From positions 2,107,909 to 2,171,908 of the forward strand of contig NW_022985067.1 of assembly GCF_010015585.1 (NCBI RefSeq): DNA of 64,000 nt, given 5' to 3'. The position numbers and the translations under genes are program-made. Of the stretch, positions 11,788 through 22,833 are shown piece by piece (positions within the stretch are counted from its first letter, which is position 1; the number at the start of each line of letters is the position of its first letter). The DNA is from Eremomyces bilateralis CBS 781.70. Taxonomy: Eukaryota; Ascomycota; Dothideomycetes; Eremomycetales; Eremomycetaceae. Below the pieces are notes generated by a model, which made no database searches, was not told where the DNA came from, and saw nothing but the letters and a program-made list of their open reading frames with translations.

Positions 11788-13132
11788 CTATCTAGCTGCA
11801 CTCTCGCCACTATAAGATGCCATGCCCCCTAAGGCCCACCGAGTTCCCCAGTCAAGACCCTTAGCAGCAGCCAGCGCCTCTTGTCGACCGGTGCTCTGAG
11901 AATCAAAGTAGGGCCTTTCACCCAAGCTCACCGCGCGCGACCTAGTGCGCTCTCCCAGGCCCTTTTTGATAAAATCCGGGGTAGCAATGTGGAAGACGCT
12001 ACGATTGCCCCAGATGGCGACGTCGTTGGGGTTTTGCCAGCGCAGACGGACCTGCAAGTCATGGTTCTCAACGATTAGCTGAAGGAACCAGTCGAGGAAG
12101 TGCTTCGACTCCGCCTCGCTGAGCCCCGGGATGCTCTGGACGTGATTACCGACGGCGAAGGCGCTCCGCCACCCGGTGACGGGTTGGTGCGGATGGCGGG
12201 GTGGATGGCCTCGAGGGCTTCCCCGACGTTCTCGGGTGCACCGCACTCGGCTGTGTAGAAGGGGAAGTTGTTGCGAGCGGCAGCATTGTTTACCTCCGGC
12301 TGGGCGGAGTAGAACGTGAGCTTGTCGAGGAGCTCCGGAGCGGCTTAGAGATGCGGTCGTAGAGCTCGTACCCCCAGGCCCAGAGGGTGTCTCCGCCGGT
12401 CTTAGGGAGCTCCGTAAGTCTTAGGAGGGCGTAGTCGCTGGGGACAGGCTCGAAGGTAATGTCACTGTGCCACAGGCGCTTCTTGCTCTGCGGCAGTTTG
12501 GCGAACCGATCGGGGTACAGGGTCTTGACCTGGACGGAGGAGATTGTGCTAATCTTATCGTCGTCGCCTCTTGCCGGATGTGAGAAGTGGGTGAAGGGGT
12601 GATTGTGCAGCCCTAGCGTCGCGGGCTTTCCGGTGAGTTCACCGAGTCGCTGGACAAGTTCTTTTTGTAGGGCGTTGTCGATGTTGTCCTGCTTGCGGAA
12701 GAAGACGACGCCGCGCTGGGAGACTGGTGTTATATTAAGCAAAGGTGTCTTCATGACCTTTATTATCGGAGCTCTTACCGGTAATGGCCAAGTCGCGGAG
12801 CAGTTCGTCCGAGTTGGGTGCATGTAACCACTCGGCGAGATCAACGTTGGCAAACTCCTTGCCGATTACGGTGGTGACATCGAACTGCTCGAATTGGTCG
12901 AGGGCGCCGCTGAGTTGTAATGGCTCCTTATGCCCCGTCTGGGATTTTGGGAGTCCATCTGTAACACTGTCAGTCTTGGACTCTTGGTACGTACACAGCT
13001 GGCACAGAAGGCATCATAAGTACCGTCTTTGGGCTGGACGGCCGGGGCTTTCTCCTTGAGAGGCCCTGAGGGAACTTCCTTCGTGATGGGCGCTGTGAGG
13101 GGGACAGCATCTACGGTTGCTGAAGGAGACAT
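11788..13132 (-). pseudogene. TauD/TfdA-type 2-oxoglutarate/Fe(II) dioxygenase, copy 1, frameshifted
   Basis: Three exons (13024-13132, 12779-12958, then from 12723) encode an N-terminus with LDQFEQFDVTTVIGKEF, then SQRGVVFFRKQ, QRLGELTGKP and KRLWHSDITFE, which holds the H-x-D iron ligands of the TauD family. The later distal-histidine motif (NRSVFHIATPDF) and the arginine-bearing C-terminus are also present. Homology then needs two frame changes: near 12335 (in ISKPLR, before LLDKLTFYSAQPEV) and near 12180 (in RTNP-VTGWRSAF). Each is explained by one lost base in a short G/C run. All catalytic residues survive, so the inactivation is recent, or one or both shifts are assembly errors. Such enzymes oxidise sulfonates, taurine or related acids with 2-oxoglutarate. 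A second decayed copy lies at 20363. Confidence 0.75.
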
Positions 13133-14231
13133 AATGCAGTAGTTTGATGCACTGATTTGAGACTTGTAGTTCGTGGACTGTAGAGTGGGCTAAAAAGCTT
13201 CTCTTGAACTGGCGAATGCTCATCGTGGCCTTCCCCTGCAAAGATCATATACGTACATTATATACGTATAGGAGTCCTCGGCATGAAGCTGTTCATCAAC
13301 AGGTAAATTCCAAAACGGGTTCTAGTGAAAATTACGCAATCCTCGTCATGCCTTGTACCACGGAGTTCGCTCGTGGTGTCTGTATAGGGGAGTGTACGGA
13401 GAACGCTAACGGACCCTAGGCTGCCGTTGCAAGCGTACATATAGGGCCATATCATGGACCAATAATAAATAATAATCGCTTTTACTGCTGAGCTGGCGCA
13501 TGCGTGGGGATAGGCACATCTGACATCGCAACCCCCCTACGTTGTCTACCCCGCGCGGCCCTTGTAAGCCATGGCGGAGTACCATACTATACATATGGTA
13601 CAGCAGATGGGACTAGAGCGGGAAACTCGAAGGTAGGTTAACTGGGACTTAACGTGCTTAACTAACACCTTGTTAAAAGAATAGTCATAACCCACCAAAT
13701 GATAGATCATTTCACTTCCCAAACGGGATTATCTAGATGTAAATAGTTCTGCCATTCCTGTGAAGATTCACCATCTGGATGACCCTTTTGGGCCTCTTTG
13801 GGCCCGGGTCGGATCATCTATTTTCCTTACCCAGCTTTCGAGGCATATAATGCCTCGTGCGAATCCTACCATCTCTCAACGGTAGCGATTCGCGCTGTTA
13901 CACATTTACACGATTACATACAATACAAATACGTTGATACAGACTTCTTGATCTATTCAGTTGCCTACAGCAATCCAATATTACCCAGGACTACCAATCC
14001 TTGACAATTCCTACCAGAACTTACTCTTGATTCAATAAATTAACCAGTGTTCAATCAACACACTGCACCTTCCTGTCCTGTTCCCTTGCACTACGAGATT
14101 TCCCAGTTCAGCGCTGACGCCACCGTTCTGCTCCCTGGCAGTTTTCGGGACAGGATGTCTAATAATCTCGCTCTAAGGTGATCAATCAAATCCCAACGCA
14201 TCCGAAGTTGCCTCATCTCAAAGGGGTAAAG
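13133..14231. other. Divergent intergenic region between dioxygenase copy 1 and the VOC gene
   Basis: About 1.1 kb. It holds a TATA-like palindromic stretch (TACGTACATTATATACGTA, 13251-13269) roughly 120 bases upstream of the dioxygenase start, and CT-rich DNA (about 14060-14160) upstream of the plus-strand gene. No protein-like frame is supported. Confidence 0.45.
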
Positions 14232-14657
14232 ATGCCAACACGTCCGCGCATCACCACCATTCTCCCATGCACCAACCTAGCCTCCGCGACTTGTTTCTTC
14301 CTTCGTCTCGGCTTCAACGCGCCGTCCAAGGATGAAATGAACGAATGGGACCAGTACCTCATGCTCGACCACCCTAATGGCTCCGAAATTCATCTGAGGG
14401 AGATTGGACCAGACGAGGAAGGGTGGCTGGAGCCACATAAGAACTCGTTTGGCATCTATGTCTATTCCGAGGACGTAGAAGCACTAGCCATGGAGTTTGC
14501 CAACGAGATCATCGAGCAGGGGAAGAAGCCCGAGATCAAGGAATGGGGTTTGCTTGAGTTTAGTCTAAACGGTCCGGATGGGTGTTTGGTCCGGGTCGGA
14601 TGGCCTGTGGGGGACATTGAGATGGGCAAGAGGAAGGTTGGGGAAAAGAGTGAATAA
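14232..14657 (+). CDS. VOC-superfamily (glyoxalase/bleomycin-resistance fold) protein
   Basis: A single-exon protein of 141 residues opens at the ATG at 14232 (MPTRPRITTILPCTNLASAT); an upstream in-frame ATG at 14178 would add 18 unconserved residues. The order is an N-terminal beta strand, then helix 'ASATCFFLRLGF', 'DQYLMLDHPNGSEIHLRE', 'SFGIYVYSEDVEALAMEF', and a final 'GLLEFSLNGPDGCLVRVGW' strand pair. This is the paired beta-alpha-beta layout of the vicinal oxygen chelate superfamily, in the small bleomycin-resistance-like branch. The metal ligands are not clearly complete: one H and a late E are visible, but the other sites cannot be assigned. The protein may therefore bind rather than transform a small molecule. 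It lies among the decayed dioxygenases and the anion transporter, but a shared pathway is unproved. Confidence 0.7.
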   Translation: MPTRPRITTILPCTNLASATCFFLRLGFNAPSKDEMNEWDQYLMLDHPNGSEIHLREIGPDEEGWLEPHKNSFGIYVYSEDVEALAMEFANEIIEQGKKPEIKEWGLLEFSLNGPDGCLVRVGWPVGDIEMGKRKVGEKSE

Positions 14658-16781
14658 CAAGTGAGCGCAGAACATTGGGTGTATTCAGTGTGGATCACTG
14701 TCCATGCCTCATATCAGGTCTTCACAAAGCGCGTGCATCGCCCGCAAGAGGAACAACAAGGGAGATACTGCACATACAACCAAAAGTTGGCATGTTATTA
14801 GTGAATAACCGATGAATTAGAATGTATTCATTCTACCTAGTCAGAATGGAATTCAACCTGAGCAGCAAGACGGTGAAAGTGCTCGTACTCCATTCTTCCA
14901 GCTGCTTTTGGTCCGCATAGAATGTCGCCTACTGTATCTGACCATGGCGGAAAGTCATGCTCAAAGATAGGATCGCCAGCGCCTTTCATGTTCACTAGAA
15001 CAGCCTGTCTGAAGTGCTATCGCAGAAGCTCATCGACAGGTCGTTGAGTGTTACCCAAGAACTCTTTATCAAGATGCTTCCCAGCAAGATCTGAAGCACT
15101 AAAAGAGAAAGACACGACTTTGTAGTTGCCCTAATGTAATCGTTAGCGGCTGAAACTCCAGTTTGAGAAAAGGCTAGGTATGCGTCGGGTTTGATTGAGA
15201 AGTGATAGGAATCAAGAGCTGATGATATTAGTTCGAAGTAGTGGTCCGTTTTGTACTGAGCTTATCATTCCGCCTTTTTTCGGTCGAACCTGCCTAGTCT
15301 TCAATCTATAAAATCATTGATAGCCATATTCCAACTTTGGGTTGAACTCTGCGTTTTGCAAAATGTACGATAGAATACTTTCTGATATTTTTGAGGCTGA
15401 AGGCTAAAGCATTGATATGCGAAACGTCGCTAACCCCTATTTATCCAAATTTCGCCCTTCAAGCTTGACTAACTAGCTGAAACTCGGCAAGAATAAATAC
15501 AAGCACAACGATACAGCGGCAGCTTTTCGGCGGTAGATGGGGTATCCTAGTGGGGACCAAATTTCAACTGTGGCGTCAATAAGGCGGGCAGAGCGTAGTT
15601 TACCCACTTATCCCCCGAATTCCTCACTAGATTGTAAACGAAATCTTTCCTGAAATCGCTCTTTTCTCCCTAGGTTACTATTAGACTTGAAACCTTAAAT
15701 GAACAACAGCTAGTTAGTTAAGATAAATCTATAGTTATGTATCGGCCTTACGGCCTAGGACGGATACCTTGCAGCCTTGCAAAAAGGCTGGATATATATA
15801 CCACTCGTGAGCGGGGGAGAGCTTCTCTTTTTAGCAATTCAACGTTTTCAGTCACCAGTGACACGGTCTGGATGCGCAAGGTCTGCGATTACCAAGTTCC
15901 ATTAATCTAAACTGAAGAGAGAGAGAGAGAGAAGAAATCTCCCTGCACCTTTTGTGCGCGAGATAGCGACTCTCCTCTCCAATGCCCTCATGCTGTGTTA
16001 CCATGTTTGTTTGCTTCTCTGATATAATCCACCAGCCACGTCTTCAGCCACAACCAAGGGAACAGGCCGCAGGCCTGGGACCATAACACCCGATGCTTGT
16101 GTCTTGCAAAAAATGCTGATATGTAAAAAACCAGACTGCGTCAGAATCGTCAACCAACCACCGCAGTCGAAGCACCAGTTCGTAGCTATTCTCTGCTCTC
16201 TGGAGACGCTGGGTTCAGTCGTACGCTGCGCCGAGAGGAGGTTCGATCTGACATCGTCTAAATTTCACTGGGCTGTCAAGAAACGATAGAGGATTCGATT
16301 GAACGTATCAATTTTACTGTGCGACGGCTCGTTGTGAAGAAAAACGAAGTTGAAGTAGTTAAATTGCTCTCATACAAACGATCTCGACTTCGGCCAAAAA
16401 TCAATGACATGATCCTCAGGCTATTTGGTAGAGAACCTTGCTAATTAGGTATAGTGCGGTTCGTTGCATCAGGGCTCAGGCACTACCGCAATGGCCTGAG
16501 CGTGCTGAGGTAAGTTTGCTCATAGATGTAAATAGCAGATCGCAGTGAGAGAGATCTTTTCCTTTTCTCTTTAGCAATTCAACAGCGTTACCAGCTTACT
16601 AAATCCTTAGTGATTTAGGCCTATGACAGTCCGCGTCGATTTTAGTATGGTCAGTGCCAACTCCCATAGAAAAATAAATAAATAAATCACCAGTGCTGCG
16701 ATGGTGAAATATTATTCAAGTCAGCGAGGGTTCAGAGGCGCTGGGTGTCGTCTAGATCTCCTCGGTCGTATCTAATGCGGT
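14658..16781. other. AT-rich decayed DNA with repeat remnants, no gene
   Basis: About 2.1 kb with only short open frames. It is rich in TA steps and scattered stops, as expected of old repeats, perhaps mutated by RIP. It holds one copy of a dispersed repeat (about 15495-15625), a (GA)n run at 15914-15932, an (AAAT)n run near 16672-16687, and two stretches sharing CTTT-TAGCAATTCAAC (about 15827 and 16568), which may be ends of a lost element. I see no gene. Confidence 0.5.
15495..15625. repeat. Dispersed decayed repeat, copy A
   Basis: This matches 22270-22390 over several blocks in the same order: TACAAGC-CAACGATA, GAT-GGGTATCCTAG, and TTTCA-CTGT-GCGTCAATAA-G-GGGCAGAG followed by GTAGTTT. 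The copies are clearly diverged, with small gaps. It is too short and decayed to name a family. Confidence 0.6.
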
Positions 16782-18583
16782 CTATGAGCCGAATCTAAAG
16801 TCTAGCCGTTTATTTCCTTTATCCGTCGTAGTTGCCAGGTAGTTCTCCTTCTCTTCGCCACTCATGGCATCCCACTTCTTTGCGCGGATCTTGTTGTGGT
16901 AGACATAAAAGAACTTGGTCCCAGCGATCAGAAATATGTTGTATATGGCAATTCCAATGAGGATACGGTTTCCAGTTCGATATAAGGGCTTGTCCTCTTC
17001 GCGGTAAATCTGGAAGTATGGCTAGTGAGCATTCTCATAAGCAGAAAGGAATGGAGTTGGCGGCCTTACGTTGGAAGAAATAATCGAGCTCGCTTGGCAA
17101 CACATATTGTAGAAAGCTGTTGCGAATGTTCTGGTGCGCACTGTTCCTGCATTTCGGGAGGTGACTGCAACAACGATCGCGTGCGCATACGGATGTCCGA
17201 CAAGGAGAGTGGACAAAATCCATTTCACCCACGGGCTTGAGGCTGATGGAATCACTGCCAGGGCAATCAGAATTGGCAAGGACCAAACTTGGCTGATTAG
17301 CGCGACTATGAACCGCTGATCCATCTTTTCGGAGAGCCAAGTCCAGAAGAGCGCTTGCGCGATAAACAATGCGGATGCAGGTATTGTTAACAAATTGGTC
17401 TTGAAAGTATCAAACCCGACGGAACGAAGCTGCAATGTCAAGTAAGCCACCATTGGATGATTCGGGATGAGCCAGGTCAAGCCCATAAGATAGATAGGCC
17501 ACATATGGTAATCTGTTAGGCAAAGCCAGATTTCTTTAAGGTTCAGCCCCTCACGATTATGCATGTCGCCTTTTGAAGGATCATCCCGGAGAATCCGGTT
17601 GACCATGATCTTCTCTTGATGTTCAGTGAACCAGCCGTCTTTGCCTCTAAACCGGGACTTGGTCTGTGTGGGTGACGGTGGAAGATAAAAGGCGGATGCA
17701 ATGCCGATCAGCCCGGTCAAGGTTCCTTCTAAGGCAAATAACCATCGCCATCCTTCCATTCCATTGACGCCGCGTAACCGCAGAATACCATAGGCAAGAA
17801 ACGCGGAGATAACGCTGGTGCTCTGATATGCGGTCCAGAAATAGCTGAGGCGAATGGGTAACTCGGGGCTAGTGTAGAAGTACGACATGTAAAGGATAGC
17901 ATCCGGAATGAAGCCGCCTTCAATCAATCCGAGGAGGGAGCGGCAGGCGTAAAAAGACGATTTGCCGCTGAGGAATGCTTGGAGGCTGGCAACAAGACTC
18001 CATGAGACCATTTGAATGGGGATCCAACGATCGGGTCCGAGTCTCTTTGAAATGAGCTGAGATGGTACTTCAGCGACCAAGAAACTGCAGTAGAATATGG
18101 TCATTCCAGTGTTATACTCGTTGGTAGTGATGTTAAGGTCGTCGAGCATGTTGTCTGAGAGTGCTTGGCTGATATTCCCTCGATCAAGTTGTCTTTCCAC
18201 AGTATTAGTAGGTGGATAGCAGTTCATGGAAAAGGGACTGACAATGCGAAGAACATTAAACACACCCAAGAGCATATCTTGAAGTCAATCTGTGATGGTG
18301 TTAACTTAGTGGGATCAAATCTAGAAGGGTAATAATTTACCCTCCGAACAACTTTCTTCTCATCCTCTTTCGACCATGTGTAACTGGGATCATAGCGATG
18401 ATACCCTTCGTAGGAATTAATGGGCTTATAGAAATCTTGAAGGCCGGAGTCGTTATCGAATGTAGTGGCTCCTTTGGTCCACAGGGCTGCCTCAAGGACG
18501 CCTGCGCTCTTTGAGATAGATTCAGAGCTAGTACGTCGGCCACCAGAGGCTCTTGAGATTGAGTGTTTTCTGTCGTCCAGCAT
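16782..18583 (-). CDS. MFS anion transporter, Dal5/Seo1/Tna1-like (ACS family)
   Basis: Four exons on the minus strand (18341-18583, 18243-18289, 17070-18192, 16782-17009) encode 546 residues. The 51- and 50-base introns are set by phase; the second carries a TACTAATAC branch site. The N-terminus is hydrophilic, followed by DFKICSWVCLMFFALQLDRGNISQAL, with the LDRGN motif typical of the anion:cation symporter branch, then 'NTGMTIFYCSFLVAEVPSQL', a GLIEGGFIP segment in the first half, and a second transmembrane set ending in a basic tail. About 12 membrane segments are visible. Family members carry allantoate, nicotinate, vitamins or sulfonate-like anions across the plasma membrane. Two broken TauD-type dioxygenases lie either side, which suggests, without proof, sulfonate or taurine-like substrates. 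The reading frame is open throughout. Confidence 0.85.
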
Positions 18584-20362
18584 GTTGATTGTCTCTGCTA
18601 GGGGATTGGATAGAGAGCATCAATGGTTAGGACATTCAAGAGGGATCCGAAACTTATATTCATCGCTGAGTGACTTCCATCTACACCCTATCATGGCACC
18701 ATAATGGCTGCTTGCGTACCTAAATCCCACTCCTGCCCGGAAATCTCATTTTCCCCACATTATCAGACGAAGAAAACATGCTACTAACGGGTGCGAGTAA
18801 GGAGTGAACGACGAAGAGTATACGAGCTAGCTAATAGTAAGAGACTGACTATAGCACGCGACTGATGGAGTATATTGCGAAATATGCGGAGAATATAGAG
18901 TAAGAGATTGACTATAGCACGCAACTGATGCAGTATATCACGAAATATGCAGAGAACATAGAGCAAGAGATTGACTATAGCACGCAACTGATGGAGTATC
19001 CCACGAAATATGCGGAGAACATAGAGTAAGATAGTAACAGATGAACGGGGTATACCTAGCCATAGAGGTGTTCTCTAAGTGTTGTGGTAGGATCAAGATA
19101 CGTTCTGAAATAGACGTGATGACTCGGTAAATCGTGTGCTCCAGGGGGAGCTCTAACAACACGTAGAGCGGAACATTCGAGTCTGTGAATCCCACGCTGA
19201 TATAAACCCCCTGCGATGCTACTTGAAATGCTAAAAATGACATTGAAAATATTAGGTAAAATACGGAGAAACATAATAGCGAAGCGTTTAGCTCTTGGAT
19301 ATCGGTATATACGGTAACTGAGGAAAGGACGAGTGGACTGACTCGCTCAACCGAAGCATGGTGCAACTCCGCCACGTATTAATCGTGATATATGCCTGGA
19401 TACTGTACATATCGAGCGGTCCGTATGTACCTTGGATCGTAGTTCTGGTGTCTTCTCGATGGACAAGTGGAAGCCACGTCCCAGAATCCGTAGACATGAG
19501 TCGTGAAGTCTTGGGTCATTCCAGCTCATCATCGGCCTGAACGGAACCCAGCCAGTCGCCGCCCGCAAATAAAAGCTTAAACGAACACGAACCCGTATAA
19601 TATCAGAATGTCACACATGCATGGGTCTGCTGTGCAAGGGCAGGGTGCCTCAGGGGTTGAGCAGGAAACGGGGATGCATCAGGTGAGGAGACATAATTAG
19701 AGTTTGCCTATCTCCGCGGTCTCTTACCTTTCACGTCAAATTGCCTAATGCAGCGATACACTGGCACAATTCGGTGCACTAGGAAAAGGATTAGTGAGAC
19801 CCAAGCAAATAAGTCTTCGCCAGATCCAGTAATTAGTTGGGATGTCGGACATGAAACAAAGACCAAAGTTGATTTCATCACATTTCGTAACGGGAGATTT
19901 TTGTTATTGCACGTGACTGGGGCCCGGCTGGGTGCAAATAAGAATCGCGACGCGTTCCGTGCATCCACCATAAGGCCAGCTCACAGCTGGGATAGAAATG
20001 TGTAAGCAAGTTACAACCTGGAGGACAATCCTAGAGTAGTAGTAGTAGGTTAATAGACTTGATTCGATGGATGGAGCAGTCTTGCTGCCCTAGAATGGTG
20101 CAGTAACATAGAGTACGTGATCATCTGGGATCATCTGTCAAGACTGAGCTTGTCCACTGTGATACCTGACACCAGCAACGATGGATAGACAATAATAAAG
20201 TTGCACAATCTGTAAGCTATATTCGAAAATACGCGGAGGGTTTTAAAAATGTGCTGAATATCCGGGAGGATAGATAAAAGCAGGACTCAACGACACTCAA
20301 AAGGGAAGTAGAGACTTAAATTATACTTTGAACCCATTCATAAAAGAAACACGTTAGCAAAT
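18584..20362. other. Intergenic region with tandem repeat, no supported gene
   Basis: About 1.8 kb separates the transporter start from dioxygenase copy 2. Besides the 63-base tandem repeat at its left, it holds a 145-codon minus-strand open frame (18938-19375) that partly consists of the repeat and resembles no known protein. Fragments related to the repeat unit reappear near 20218-20240, and there is a small AGT trinucleotide run near 20036. Confidence 0.5.
18838..19026. repeat. 63-base tandem repeat, three copies
   Basis: The unit boundaries are 18838-18900, 18901-18963 and 18964-19026. Each unit carries 'GACTATAGCACGC', 'CTGATG', 'GAAATATGC' and 'GAGAA-ATAGAG', with only a handful of differences between copies. 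A 63-base period is a multiple of three, so one minus-strand frame stays open through it, but it gives only a hydrophobic, protein-unlike repeat. Confidence 0.85.
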
Positions 20363-21732
20363 ATGGCACCCACAGCAACTGTGGCACCCGCAGTGACGGA
20401 ACAGGATGCTCCAATCGTTACCAAAGGCAGACCGCAGCCGTTAGTATCGTCAGGCATCCTTGATCAATTCGAGCAATTTGATGCAACCCCAATCATCGGC
20501 ACGGAGTTCTCAAGTGCCAACCTGGTCGAGTGGATTAATGCTCCAAATGCAGATGAACTCTTGAAGGAGTTGGCCATCAAAAGAAAGCACCCTATACTAA
20601 TATAGGCATTGGTTCAACGACTCGGCGAACTGACGGGAAAGCCGAAAACCTCGGGCCTGCACATTCACCCGATATTGAACCCTAGCCAGGAGTTTGGAGG
20701 ATCCGATCCGGAGATCAGCACAATCAGCTCTGCCCAGCGCAAGAAGCTTTACAGCGTCCCTGAAGGTGAAAAACTCACCGCAAGGCCTCAGGCCGCTGAA
20801 TAATGGCATTCGGATAGGATCTCGAGTGTCGTCGGCAGGTGGAGTGTCAAATTCAACATAGTTTGTATCAGCGGTGATACTAGGGTCGATGTGGGTGTCG
20901 TTCGAAAAGTCCTACACTGATTAAGATAGATTCAACCCTCAAATAAGCTGTATTACTTACCCGCAGGTGCATCATGGTTGTCAATAGAGTATAATTGATA
21001 TTAATGGTGGTGGTAATGGTTTTGACATCGCTACATCCTGTTTGATACCCTGGTCGATACCCTGGTCGGTGGCTGCTACGCTAAAAACGCCTTCGTGATT
21101 TAAAAATCGCGACAGGATAAGGGATAGACACCCTCTGGGCATCCGAATACGAGCTCTACGACCGTATTGGTGAACCATACCAGAAGTTCCTTGAAGGTCT
21201 TACGGGGACCTTCGCCCAACCGGGATTCAACGCCGCTGCAGCTCGAGGTGGCTTCGAGCTCTATGACAAGCTCCGTGGTGCACCCGAAAATGATGGTAGC
21301 TCGTTCAAAGCAGTGCACCCCATTGTGAGAACCAACCCTGTGACTGGTTGGAAGAGCCTTTTCCCCCTTGGAAACCATATCCAGTATATCAATGGCGTGA
21401 CGGAAGAAGAGTCAAAGTCTCTCCTGAGCTGGTTCTTGGACTTGGTATACAAGAACCACGACCTGCAGGTCCGCCTCAAATGGAAAAACACGAACGATAT
21501 CGGTAAGCTTCCCGTAGTCCCAAAGGAGTTAAGGCTCGGAGCTGACATATGACTAGCGATCTGGGACAACAGAAGCACCTTCCACCGCGCAACCTTCGAT
21601 TATGACGGCCAGGGTGAGCGCTTCGGTAACCGAGCGGTAGAATTGGGTGAGCGCCCGTATTATGATCCCAATAGCAAGTCACGCAGAGAAGCTCTGCGCG
21701 AGCATGCTCCTAATGAGAAGATTCTGGTATGA
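20363..21732 (+). pseudogene. TauD/TfdA-type dioxygenase, copy 2, heavily broken
   Basis: The frame opens at 20363 (MAPTATVAPAVTEQ) and runs GILDQFEQFDATPIIGTEF to about residue 80, where it stops; the QRGVVFFRKQ region present in copy 1 is missing. Homology resumes with ALVQRLGELTGKP (20607 on), reaches a stop just before WHSD (about 20812), and is then interrupted by about 300 bases of unrelated DNA. It resumes at DTLWASEYELYDRIGEPY (about 21126) and continues through NPVTGWKSLFPLGNH, a plausible intron (21503-21556), and AIWDNRSTFHRATFD, to a stop at 21732. The distal iron-ligand motif (STFH) survives, but the H-x-D site is broken. The 5' end lacks the introns of copy 1, and the late intron is absent from copy 1, so the two are diverged paralogues rather than a recent duplication. 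Confidence 0.8.
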
Positions 21733-22040
21733 TTAAGTCCGTGAAAATCTCCGGAGCTCATTCGCGGCCTTACAGTCTACAGCCATCTATTCATGTTAAA
21801 CCAATTAGGGAGACAAATTGATCTTATGATGAATGAAATAATAGCTTCTGAACTAGGTCCCGTGCGTGATTGAAAAGACTAGAATAGCGACCCTGTGGAG
21901 ATCTTGGGGTTTGGTGGTACACGAATGCGGATAGCCCATCGGAGTATATCAAGGGGCATTAAAGAAAAGTGTGAGTAGCCATTCAAGGCGGGTTTAGCAG
22001 GAAAAAAAATGACGATTAATTGGAGAGAGTGAGATAGATA

Positions 22041-22100
22041 CCCCCGTCAGGCCTCTCTTCAAGCCTTGATGTCGAATCCTACCAACTGCACTAAATCCCC
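22041..22100 (-). other. tRNA-like 5' part, probably a tRNA-Phe-derived fossil
   Basis: On the minus strand the sequence starts GGGGATTTAGTGCAGTTGG and continues as a D-arm and A-box-like stretch. A TTGAAGA loop follows about where the tRNA-Phe (GAA) anticodon loop would sit. The anticodon stem does not pair, and there is no T-arm or B-box at the expected place. It is therefore a broken copy or a tRNA-derived SINE head, not a working tRNA. Confidence 0.3.
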
Positions 22101-22269
22101 AAAAAGGGACGCCCCTACTAGGAACCTAGGAGAAGGGCAGATATAGCTTCTTTTGACACTTGAGGCCCATGCCCGCCACGATTAGGTTTCCAGCAATTAG
22201 TAAGCTGTTGCAAAAGTCAGATGTTACTTATAAATCTTTTATTTCCCGTGCGATAGAGCAGAAACGTGG

Positions 22270-22390
22270 TAAAAATACAAGCGCAACGATAGATAGGGGT
22301 ATCCTAGCGTAGCCACACTTTCACCTGTAGCGTCAATAAAGTGGGCAGAGGTAGTTTGCTCCAGGGATTTGCTCCTCAGTCCTTAGCGGC
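22270..22390. repeat. Dispersed decayed repeat, copy B
   Basis: Same order of matching blocks as 15495-15625 (CAACGATA, GGGGTATCCTAG, GCGTCAATAA-GTGGGCAGAG, GTAGTTT). It flanks the transporter/dioxygenase segment on the right while copy A lies to the left of the transporter. Both copies point the same way. Confidence 0.6.
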
Positions 22391-22833
22391 GGGAATTGCT
22401 ACGGTAATTAAGGGACCAATTACCAATACCAGTACTCGAGCTGGTGGAAACTACAAAGTACAAACACTCGCACGATATCGAGGTACCAGGATGGAACCAC
22501 ATCCCTGTAATATCAGATAAGTTCAACCTCCACCGATGTCTGGCTGTGAGGCAGTATCTCGTGTAGCCTCCTCCTCATAACGGTTCCTGGCTGGGAGGTC
22601 GTGTCTCCGAAGGTTGACATTAAGTACTCGGTATTTACATGCTCAGACGGCCCAGTTGTATGACACGAATAAGGGATGACTGTCGACAGGCGTATACTGT
22701 ATTATACCCAACATAAATAAATGACTTTCAATTTTTACCACGGACTTTTAAGGTTGGTAAAATGCTTGACTGATCACCACTCTCACCCCCTTCCTTCCAC
22801 CAACCACCCGATATCCCCCTATCCGCCTACTGC

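Larger units (their letters stand above)
21733..22833. other. Gene-free stretch with repeat and tRNA-like fossils
   Basis: About 1.1 kb between dioxygenase copy 2 and the 3' end of the RS-rich gene. It contains a tRNA-like sequence (22041-22100) and copy B of a dispersed repeat (22270-22390). The rest is moderately AT-rich without protein-like frames. Confidence 0.5.

Noticed and set aside
18938-19375. 145-codon minus-strand frame
   Set aside because: Partly made of the 63-base tandem repeat; no domain, no good splice or start context.
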